DNA of 64,000 bases from contig JABXGS010000120.1 in NCBI GenBank assembly GCA_016550425.1, positions 1 to 64,000 of the forward strand, written 5' to 3'. Below the pieces are notes generated by a model. That model worked only from the letters and a program-made list of their open reading frames with translations, had not been told where the DNA came from and did not search any database. Below, piece after piece: positions 1-7,121 of this stretch; position 1 is the stretch's first letter, and the number at the start of each line of letters is the position of its first letter. A program made the translations under genes and the position numbers. The stretch comes from an archaeon. GTDB taxonomy: Archaea > Asgardarchaeota > Hermodarchaeia > Hermodarchaeales > Hermodarchaeaceae.

Positions 1-1
1 C

Positions 2-262
2 GATGTCGGTCTTTCAATTATTGAATGTCGGGACGGGGATTTGGTTCTCGCTGGGTCAACGTCTAGTTTTGGATTCATAGGTGGAACAGCTTGGCTTATC
101 CGAATTACTGATGCACCGCCTCCTTTTATTGATCTAAGGCAAGTGAATCTCCCTATGGTCATGATAGGGCTGACTTTTGCATTCATTGTTTTAGGGTTTG
201 TTGCCAGCATATATTTCGTCAGTCGACGGGAGATTCATCGAAGAATTCAAACCTGTTCCTAG
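2..262 (+). CDS. C-terminal fragment of a membrane-anchored surface protein
   Basis: The reading frame is open from base 2, so this is the tail of a gene that starts outside the window. The visible part (about 86 residues) begins with a repeat-like stretch, ECRDGDLVLAGSTSSFG followed by GTAWLIRITD. This resembles the repeated blade of beta-propeller-type surface proteins in archaea. A short linker leads to a single hydrophobic segment (about 20 residues, VMIGLTFAFIVLGFVASIYF) and a short basic tail, SRREIHRRIQ. The pattern suggests an extracellular repeat domain anchored by a C-terminal membrane helix with a cytoplasmic basic end. The function is unknown. The TTG at 41 is probably internal to the larger gene. 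Confidence 0.75.
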   Translation, partial: DVGLSIIECRDGDLVLAGSTSSFGFIGGTAWLIRITDAPPPFIDLRQVNLPMVMIGLTFAFIVLGFVASIYFVSRREIHRRIQTCS

Positions 263-319
263 GACGGTAACAAGCGTTATAGGCGAAGATTCCTAAAACT
301 AAGATAAGGGACTCTGAAT

Positions 320-1783
320 ATGACGAAAGTGCAACGAGATCGTATCATTGTTGGTGAACGACCAAAAGTGACTAGTGAAATCTTAGATGATACGAATATT
401 CGCTATAATTGGAAAACCTCGTTGCTCGATAAGAATCTCAAATACGATCTTTCCCGGTGTGTCGGTTGTAGCCTTTGTCTTCCCTGTCCTTGGGATGCCA
501 TCTCCTTGGGTCCCGTGCAAGAAATCGCAGCTGGGCGTCTTGAAGGAGCTCCGCTCATACTTATCGATGAAGATAAATGCACATTTTGTGGCCTATGTGA
601 CTCCGCCTGTCTATTCAATGCAATAGAGGCACGCTTCGACGATATACCTGCCGACAATCAATATTCGCGAATTAAAGGCAAACATCAACTCGATGAAGAA
701 AAGTGTGCACCCTGCGTATTATGCGCTAAACTTTGTCCACGTGATGCTATCACTGTGGATGTGAAGGTCACTCCGAAAACAAAACTGGTGACTTATAAGG
801 ATCCCAAAGCTGCCAAACGCGTGGCTGATGGAAAGCCGGATGCAAAAGGCACCATAGCCATTGCTGAAGACAAATGTACTTGGTGTGGCTTATGTGAACT
901 ATTATGTCCTGAATGTATTAGCATCTATTGGTCTGAAGAAAAACCTACGCCTCCGGATTTCATTCCAGCCGTAGGAATCCGAGTAGATACAACACAATGT
1001 GATTATTGCGGTCTCTGCGAAACCATCTGTCCATCTGATGCCGTGAAGGTCACCTGTGAGAAAGCCCCACCCCGAAAAATCAGAGATCCTGAAGTTGAAG
1101 GCTCTATGACCATCGATGATGGCCTGTGTGTCGATTGCACCCTTTGTGCCGAAAAATGTCCATATGAAGCCCTTGATGTCTCGTTACCACTAACTGGTGA
1201 AATCAAAATTCAAAACCTTGAGAAATGTGATCCTACCGGTTGTGTTAATTGCTTCAATATATGCCCAACCAAGGCCATCTATCCCACGGGGGATGAAAAT
1301 AAAATCGCGATTAACGAGGATATCTGTGTGTTCTGCGGAGCTTGCGAAAATGCTTGCCCTGAACAAGTGCTGAAAGTTACCCGTGACAGTTATCACCTCT
1401 CTCAAATTGAAAAAGCGCGAGATTGGGAAAGGGCTCGTGCACGAAGGTTTTATGACCATCTCATTGGACGGGAAAATCCTCGGAGCGAAATTTACGAACG
1501 GGTCATCAAAGCACCACCTAAAGAACAAGAAACAACAGCTCAAACCAAATCCGATCAATGGGCCGAAGATAAGGTTGGTCGGCGAACAGCTCAGACGCGG
1601 GTTCAGACTCTCCAAGACATTATTCGAAGGAATTGGCGATTACATCTCCTATTTGAACGAGGACGAGTTGACCCTCTTTCAACTGCGATAAAAAAGGAGT
1701 TTCAAAATAAGAAAAAAATTACTCGCCAAGAAACCCCTGGTAAACGATCGCAAAAAACACCTTCTAAAAAATCAAAACAATAA
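320..1783 (+). CDS. fwdF: Polyferredoxin, formylmethanofuran dehydrogenase subunit F type
   Basis: A 487-residue iron-sulfur protein with eight Cys-rich cluster motifs, mostly C-x2-C-x2-C-x3-C, spread over residues 47 to about 350. In methanogens FwdF/FmdF has eight [4Fe-4S] clusters and carries electrons to the tungsten or molybdenum formylmethanofuran dehydrogenase, which reduces CO2 onto methanofuran or runs in reverse. Two motifs deviate. The first is C47-x2-C-x2-C-x2-C, one residue short. The seventh is C-x3-C-x2-C-x3-C. After the last cluster comes a basic, Lys-rich tail of about 130 residues, probably low in structure. It faces an FwdD-type gene whose end lies about 30 bp away, which supports the Fwd assignment. 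Another multi-cluster ferredoxin such as an MvhB-like one cannot be excluded. Confidence 0.82.
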   Translation: MTKVQRDRIIVGERPKVTSEILDDTNIRYNWKTSLLDKNLKYDLSRCVGCSLCLPCPWDAISLGPVQEIAAGRLEGAPLILIDEDKCTFCGLCDSACLFNAIEARFDDIPADNQYSRIKGKHQLDEEKCAPCVLCAKLCPRDAITVDVKVTPKTKLVTYKDPKAAKRVADGKPDAKGTIAIAEDKCTWCGLCELLCPECISIYWSEEKPTPPDFIPAVGIRVDTTQCDYCGLCETICPSDAVKVTCEKAPPRKIRDPEVEGSMTIDDGLCVDCTLCAEKCPYEALDVSLPLTGEIKIQNLEKCDPTGCVNCFNICPTKAIYPTGDENKIAINEDICVFCGACENACPEQVLKVTRDSYHLSQIEKARDWERARARRFYDHLIGRENPRSEIYERVIKAPPKEQETTAQTKSDQWAEDKVGRRTAQTRVQTLQDIIRRNWRLHLLFERGRVDPLSTAIKKEFQNKKKITRQETPGKRSQKTPSKKSKQ

Positions 1784-1813
1784 TTACCCAGATTAATCCC
1801 CTCTGAAGCTCCT

Positions 1814-2191
1814 TTAAGGCAATTTATCAATGGAAGTTAAAGCTTCCTTATTTGCTTTAATTCTCACTTTTGTTCCTTGACTAGGAAGCATTGTTTCAAT
1901 AACTGCGTACGCCCAAGGTCCTGGGGGCATAACCACTAACCCCTCAGGTTGTTCCTCACAAAGTTCAGCAACCACAACAACACTACCAATTTTTGAACTC
2001 ACTTCCACATGATCGCCTTCTTTGATTTGAAGTCGTTGTGCATCACGTTCAGCAATTCGTATACGTGCTGCAACCTCTTGATATTCCTTAGAAAGACTGC
2101 CTCGTCCAACATGTGCTTCATCTGCTTCCAAAGAACGGGCGAGAACCAATTGAACTTCCAGATGTGGGTAAAGGAAATCACGTAGCGCCAT
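1814..2191 (-). CDS. fwdD: Formylmethanofuran dehydrogenase subunit D-like, molybdopterin-binding domain
   Basis: A 125-residue protein matching the small molybdopterin-dinucleotide-binding subunit FwdD/FmdD. It has the double-psi-barrel pattern: ARIRIAERDAQRLQIKEGD, then VEVSSKIGSVVV, then a VMPPGPWAYAVIE segment. In the family the PxGPWAN-like turn contacts the pterin cofactor. Alone it is a cofactor-binding piece, and the catalytic B subunit and the A and C subunits are not in the window. It is convergent with the polyferredoxin gene, so the two are not co-transcribed. The same fold occurs at the C-terminus of other molybdenum enzymes, so a free-standing role with another oxidoreductase is possible. 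Confidence 0.8.
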   Translation of the reverse strand: MALRDFLYPHLEVQLVLARSLEADEAHVGRGSLSKEYQEVAARIRIAERDAQRLQIKEGDHVEVSSKIGSVVVVAELCEEQPEGLVVMPPGPWAYAVIETMLPSQGTKVRIKANKEALTSIDKLP

Positions 2192-2668
2192 TATTTCTCA
2201 CAAGCTATACATCAGGATAGTTATCCGATTATTTCTTTGCTTAACTAAAACATAACGCATAGTAGAACTTTAAACCTAGCCTAATGAAGTTCAAATAACC
2301 CACATCAGCCAACACCATAAAGATAATGATTATTAAAATCGCACAACAACTAATGGCTTGATATGCCTTGAGGATGGTACTTCTTCAAGCTCCACTTCGT
2401 CCCAGTTTTTTCTGTTCATTGTCTATGGAACACACAACTCAATCCAATCAAAAGAAGGTTTGATGGTTTATTTCTTTTTGATTTAATATTGTTCTCGTTT
2501 ATATTGGCGAACTGAATGGTTCGGATTTACTCGTTTTCATTCAGGATGATGGTACTTTATTATCGTCACTGGTTCCGTTGAATAAAAATCTGAGCGTTCA
2601 AAATGCCTCACGTGAACTCCAGTTCTATGAGCAATCACTTCGGTCTGGAGTCTAATCTGGTGAAAAAA
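2192..2668 (+). other. Intergenic region upstream of the beta-lactamase-fold gene
   Basis: About 470 bp between the divergent fwdD-like and beta-lactamase-fold genes. It is AT-rich, with TATA-like stretches such as GTTTATATTGG near 2497. I see no convincing small gene, tRNA or repeat. It probably holds promoters for both flanking genes. Confidence 0.5.
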
Positions 2669-3844
2669 ATGAATTATCCGAAAACACTCCCTGGAATTAT
2701 TCTTGCTTTACTCTTTGTATCTTGCTTGTTTTTTCAACCGGTCTCTTCCTCAGATAGTTATCGTGCTGCTCCGGATTATTGGCCTACCCACGGCTGGCAG
2801 ACCTCCTCACCTGAAGCCCTGGGGCTTAATCCCTCTAACTTTGAAGCCATGGAGGATTATCTCACAAGTACCGGGAAAATTAATTCCATCCAAGCATTTC
2901 TAATAATCCGAAACGGATACATCATTTATGAATCATATTCAGAAGAATACAGCGTAGATGATTTGATTAATTGGCAACATGCAACCATGGGTGTTACATC
3001 TATCTTGATTGGACAAGCCCTTCGTCAAGGTTGTATCACAAGCATCGATGACTTTGTATTAGATTTCTTTTCGAGCCAAGCAATCGACAATGTGGATGAT
3101 CGCAAAGAAGCAATGACAATTCGGCACTTACTAACCATGACTTCAGGTATCGATATTGGTTCAATATGGCCCCAAATGAGTGGATCTGATTGGCTGCAAC
3201 CAATTCTAGATGCCCCAATGAGTTCTAATCCTGGAGAAGAATTTTACGCCTCCATATGTTGTTCTTATTTACTCTCAGCTATCTTCAATCAATCAATGGG
3301 CTTATCACTTGCCGAATACGCAAATTCCACTCTCTTTGATACACTTGGTATTTCTGATTATATCTGGCAAAGTGGTCCCCAAGGAATTAGCGAAGGTGGG
3401 CGAAATCTACAGCTTACGACTCGAGATTTCGCTAAAATTGCGTTTCTTTATCTACAGAATGGTGAGTGGGATGGTGAACAGCTTGTAGATCCAGACTGGA
3501 TTAGTGAATCCATTCTACCGCATGTCCTTGTAGATGATAGCTCCTGTTTTGGGTACCACTGGTGGGTTTTTCCTCAGCTCCATAGCTATGGTGCGGTAGC
3601 AGGAGGGCGTCTCCGGCTATATATAATTCCTGAAGCAGATATGATCGTGCTTTGCAGAGCAACTCTAGCTAACACAATCGACTATAACCATATCATGTCA
3701 ACCTATCTGCTCCCCGCCGCGGGCTTATCCGCTGGAACAAGTATTCCGATTACGGTTTATCTTGGAATCCTAATGGCAATCGTAATCATTGTAGTTTTGA
3801 TTGCTATTGGTATTATTTACTTCCGACGAAGAAAACACACCTGA
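2669..3844 (+). CDS. Membrane-anchored beta-lactamase/CubicO-fold protein, catalytic residues missing
   Basis: About 391 residues: signal peptide or N-terminal helix, a class C beta-lactamase/CubicO domain, then a C-terminal membrane helix ending FRRRKHT. The fold is recognisable from VTSILIGQALRQG, SIDDFVLDFF, IRHLLTMTSGI, PGEEF and YIIPEADMIVL. The active-site motifs are changed. SxxK reads HATM, the YxN motif reads ASI, and the usual HGG-type motif reads AGG. By alignment by eye all three catalytic elements are lost, so it is probably a pseudoenzyme, perhaps binding cell-surface ligands. The start at 2669 is preferred because GGTGA lies just upstream. An in-frame ATG at 2603 would add 22 residues. 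A hairpin terminator follows the stop directly. Confidence 0.82.
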   Translation: MNYPKTLPGIILALLFVSCLFFQPVSSSDSYRAAPDYWPTHGWQTSSPEALGLNPSNFEAMEDYLTSTGKINSIQAFLIIRNGYIIYESYSEEYSVDDLINWQHATMGVTSILIGQALRQGCITSIDDFVLDFFSSQAIDNVDDRKEAMTIRHLLTMTSGIDIGSIWPQMSGSDWLQPILDAPMSSNPGEEFYASICCSYLLSAIFNQSMGLSLAEYANSTLFDTLGISDYIWQSGPQGISEGGRNLQLTTRDFAKIAFLYLQNGEWDGEQLVDPDWISESILPHVLVDDSSCFGYHWWVFPQLHSYGAVAGGRLRLYIIPEADMIVLCRATLANTIDYNHIMSTYLLPAAGLSAGTSIPITVYLGILMAIVIIVVLIAIGIIYFRRRKHT

Positions 3845-3883
3845 GCGGATGATGTCGAAAATCATCCGCATCTATCTTTTTTT
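3845..3883 (+). terminator. Hairpin plus T-run terminator
   Basis: Starts on the base after the stop codon. A perfect 9-bp stem (GCGGATGAT at 3845-3853 pairing with ATCATCCGC at 3861-3869) has a 7-nt loop and is followed by seven T at 3877-3883. It looks like an intrinsic terminator for the beta-lactamase-fold gene. Confidence 0.75.
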
Positions 3884-4090
3884 CAGAAGGGAGCTTCAGG
3901 AAAGCAACTTTGGAAAAAGCAAACGAAAACCCGAAGCGCTCAAGCGCTAGCACGGTCAATCCAATTCGATAAATGTTTCGACAACCTTTTCAAAAAAACA
4001 GACTCAATGTGTTGAAAACAAAGAAATAATAGGCTTTTTCCCATCAGCAAATATAACCAAGGATCAATCTTATCCAAGAGCTGACACCTC

Positions 4091-4789
4091 GTGACCTATT
4101 CTGGCATTATCCGTCCCATCCGCTCATACATGACTTATACCCTCATACTCTTGAACACGGTTATCTTCATTATCATCTATACAATTGAAATTCAAATCGG
4201 CTTTCCTCTTATAACCTACGCCTTTGCCCTAATCCCTGCGCAGATCGTTGCAGGGCAGAACCTCTTCACCTTGGTGACAAGCCAGTTTCTTCACGCAGAT
4301 TTCTTCCATCTCTTAATCAATATGTACTTCCTCTATATCTTCGGAGCAATCGTCGAACGTGAGATGCATCCTTTCATGTACATTGCGCTCTATATTTTTG
4401 CAGGAATAATTGGTGGATTGGGACATGTTCTCATTGTCTTCACGATTGGACTTGCCATAGGCTCTTCTGCAGTCCTTATTCCCACAATTGGAGCATCCGG
4501 AGCTATCTTTGGTGTCATGGCCGCATATGCCTATCTTCTCCCACGACGACCCCTAGGAATTTCGGGTGATGCAGGACGTACGACTGCTGCCTGGAACATA
4601 ATCATTCTCTATTTTATACTCGAAGTCATTTTGCTGTTTATCGCCTTTGGTTCAGGAGTAGCCCATGGGGCGCATGTATTCGGGTTTGTAGGTGGTTTTC
4701 TCTTTGCCTATGCCTATCGTCATATACGAATCTGGCGAAATCGTTCTAAACCCGGTTCTGAATATGATCCCTACGAATATTATTTATGA
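4091..4789 (+). CDS. Rhomboid family intramembrane serine protease
   Basis: A 232-residue polytopic protein with the rhomboid signature. An early HADFFHLLINMYFLYIFG segment supplies the conserved His/Asn region. GASGAIFG carries the catalytic Ser. AHGAHVFGFVGGFL near the C-terminus carries the catalytic His. About six membrane helices are visible, the basic rhomboid core. Rhomboids cut transmembrane segments of other membrane proteins. The start is the GTG at 4091. An in-frame ATG at 4130 (MTYTLILLNTV) is an alternative and no strong ribosome site decides. The cofC gene starts 21 bp downstream on the same strand, so the two may share a message although no functional link is obvious. Confidence 0.92.
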   Translation: MTYSGIIRPIRSYMTYTLILLNTVIFIIIYTIEIQIGFPLITYAFALIPAQIVAGQNLFTLVTSQFLHADFFHLLINMYFLYIFGAIVEREMHPFMYIALYIFAGIIGGLGHVLIVFTIGLAIGSSAVLIPTIGASGAIFGVMAAYAYLLPRRPLGISGDAGRTTAAWNIIILYFILEVILLFIAFGSGVAHGAHVFGFVGGFLFAYAYRHIRIWRNRSKPGSEYDPYEYYL

Positions 4790-4810
4790 AGAAGAACTTG
4801 AGGGTCACTG

Positions 4811-5485
4811 ATGGCTGCCAATGAAATCGTAGCAATTGTGCCTATTCGTTTTCATCCTTCCACAAAACACCGGCTCGCCCCAAGCCTAGATACCAATCAA
4901 CGAAAACAACTCGTTCAATACATGCTACTTGATATTCTAGCGGCTATCAACCATTCCAAAATGATCACTCGGCGCCTGATTGTAACCAATGATGAATCTT
5001 TCCAAGAGGTGTCTCGACAATCAGGAGTTGAAGTCTACAGGAGTGACACTTTGGGACTTAACGAAGAACTCACCGAATGCATTGCCTCTCTTAGTCAAAC
5101 AGATTCAGGATTTGCTGTGGTAATCCTAGGGGATTTGCCCCTGTTAACAGATACTATACTTGATGAGTTGATTTGGGCTGGTCTTCAATCAAATAGACCA
5201 GTAATCGCCAGAGACTGGAAGAACGTAGGCACCAATGCCCTATTCTTCACTTACCCACTAACCTTCAAATTACAGTTTGGAACAGAAAGTTATCAAAAGC
5301 ACGTGACTGAACTTAGATCTAATGGATTTAATCCAATTGTTTATCATGCGATAGAAACTGCACTCGACCTTGATGACAATGAAGCGATAACCCAACTATT
5401 CCTCTTAGCGGCACATGATGACAAGGTCCAAGATACAAGAACCTTCCAGTTCCTTCGAGAAGTTGCCAAGACGAAAGGACGATGA
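4811..5485 (+). CDS. cofC: 2-phospho-L-lactate guanylyltransferase (coenzyme F420 synthesis)
   Basis: A 224-residue nucleotidyltransferase of the CofC family. It activates 2-phospholactate (or phosphoenolpyruvate in some lineages) with GTP during F420 synthesis. Family marks are the N-terminal IVPIRFHPSTKHRLAP (nucleotide-binding VPxK..KxRLAP pattern), the GLNEEL segment, GDLPLL and GTNALF. GAGGG lies seven bases before the ATG. It suggests the organism makes F420, which fits the C1-carrier genes near the start of the window. Other F420 genes are not visible here. Confidence 0.9.
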   Translation: MAANEIVAIVPIRFHPSTKHRLAPSLDTNQRKQLVQYMLLDILAAINHSKMITRRLIVTNDESFQEVSRQSGVEVYRSDTLGLNEELTECIASLSQTDSGFAVVILGDLPLLTDTILDELIWAGLQSNRPVIARDWKNVGTNALFFTYPLTFKLQFGTESYQKHVTELRSNGFNPIVYHAIETALDLDDNEAITQLFLLAAHDDKVQDTRTFQFLREVAKTKGR

Positions 5486-5546
5486 TCTTATCGAATCTAA
5501 ACTGGGTGGACGTATCAGGAAACTTAGCCTAACCTTTACTGAGCGT

Positions 5547-6884
5547 TTATTCTTCCTCTTTGGTTGCTTCAAATGTTGGATCGAGGTCTAGGAAATAGAG
5601 GATAATAATTCCGATGATTAGTGTCGGTGTGTAAATGGGTCCAAACCAGAAATAGGAGAGGACTTCAGATCCACTGAGAACTACTGAGAACCATGCAAGA
5701 TAACCAAGGAGAACTGATGAAACTGCTTGGAAGACGTTCAGAGGTACACCCATGAATCCATCGTATAACCCTGCTCGCGCTTCACCGGTGTCAATCTCGT
5801 CTTTATGAGCGATATCCGCTGGAACCACATATTTCATGATATAATAGCAAGCCAAACAAGCAAATAGTGGTGCAACGTAGATCATTGCTTTAACAATACC
5901 CGGCAACGAAATAATACCAATCACTAAGGTGAAGGGAAGAAGGATTGCCATTAGGATCATTGAGATGATCAGGGTTTTGCGCTTTCCTATTCGTTTCATT
6001 AGGATTGGCCAGATGAAAAGAAAGATCAGTAAAATGAGAATAGCTGATAGTGCTATTATTACTAGCTCTTCGATGCTGCTGTAACCAATCGCGTTCTCAA
6101 AAAATCCCACGAGCTGACTTGTTAGGGCTACAAATGTAAATGAGAAGAAGCCAACGACTAAAATCCAACCAACATAGGTTCGGTTTTTAAGAATTATAGA
6201 CATTTCTCGTTTGAAATTACGTTCTGGCCGTGTAAGGCCTGGTCGTTCTTTGATGAATGCGACTGTTGGCATATAAAGTAAAAATTCGATAAGTGCGATA
6301 GAAAAGACGATGGTAAGCATTAATGTGGTGGGTGCGCCTGCTATGAAGAAGAGGGGCGTTGATGCAAGAAGACCTAGAAAGGCTCCAGTGCCATCGGCAA
6401 TCCAGTTCGAAACATTTTGTATGCTCGAGACATTTGGTCGTTCAGGACCTTCGGTGATTTCGGGCATCATGGCTTGATAAGGAGTGATTAGAAAGCCGTA
6501 AGCGAATCGGAATAGACACAGGAATAGAAGATAGTATCCGAAAAGAGTATACTGAATTGCAGGGTCTGGTGATCCTATGGGGAAGAAGAAATTAGGAATA
6601 TACAGAAAGATGGCACCGATTGCTAGTAGGGGTGCTCCAATTATGATGAAGGGTTTTCGTCTTCCAAATCTAGTTTCGATTGAATCACTATAGAATCCGA
6701 CTAGCCAGTGCGATAATCCAATCACAATATAAGAAACAGCAAGGCTAATTCCATTCAAGCGCCAATCTAACTCAAATACGGTTCCATAAACGTAGAAGGT
6801 TGTCATTGAAACCAAGGTTAGAAGAAATGATGAGCCAAACCGACCTATACCAAATGCGATGCGTTTTGAATATGAAAGCACCAT
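5547..6884 (-). CDS. Major facilitator transporter, GPH (glycoside-cation symporter) type
   Basis: A 445-residue, roughly 12-helix membrane protein. The loop after the second helix reads VGFYSDSIETRFGRRKPFII, the signature of the GPH/MelB branch (sugar-cation symporters and relatives). The second half starts near residue 230 after the RPERNFKREMSIILKNRTYV loop. The substrate cannot be told, and Asgard genomes often carry several such carriers. It is divergent from pyruvate phosphate dikinase, and the shared upstream region contains a perfect 14-bp palindrome that could be an operator for either gene. Confidence 0.88.
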   Translation of the reverse strand: MVLSYSKRIAFGIGRFGSSFLLTLVSMTTFYVYGTVFELDWRLNGISLAVSYIVIGLSHWLVGFYSDSIETRFGRRKPFIIIGAPLLAIGAIFLYIPNFFFPIGSPDPAIQYTLFGYYLLFLCLFRFAYGFLITPYQAMMPEITEGPERPNVSSIQNVSNWIADGTGAFLGLLASTPLFFIAGAPTTLMLTIVFSIALIEFLLYMPTVAFIKERPGLTRPERNFKREMSIILKNRTYVGWILVVGFFSFTFVALTSQLVGFFENAIGYSSIEELVIIALSAILILLIFLFIWPILMKRIGKRKTLIISMILMAILLPFTLVIGIISLPGIVKAMIYVAPLFACLACYYIMKYVVPADIAHKDEIDTGEARAGLYDGFMGVPLNVFQAVSSVLLGYLAWFSVVLSGSEVLSYFWFGPIYTPTLIIGIIILYFLDLDPTFEATKEEE

Positions 6885-6945
6885 TCGTATTCACCAACCC
6901 TATGCACGGCTATGTGTTGAAGAATCATTTAAGTTCCTAGGATTG

Positions 6946-6976
6946 TTTGAGCGCTCAAAGCCATTTGGCTTTTTTT
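6946..6976. promoter_or_regulatory. 14-bp palindrome overlapping a hairpin with T-run
   Basis: TTTGAGCGCTCAAA at 6946-6959 is a perfect palindrome in the divergent region between the transporter and the dikinase, typical of a dimeric repressor site. Its right edge overlaps a small hairpin, AAAGCCA TT TGGCTTT (6957-6972), running into seven T (6970-6976). On the plus strand this resembles a short terminator or attenuator about 145 bp before the dikinase start. Function is inferred. Confidence 0.5.
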
Positions 6977-7121
6977 GAAGTATAGTTTTAAGGATTTTCC
7001 TGATTTCGAATATGCTGATAAATCAATATGTTTATTAGTTTCCTACAGGGTCGTGGTTCCAGTTTGAGCAGATGAGCTGAAGCTACAACTTAGTTAAATC
7101 ATTACAAATTTGAGGTATCTG

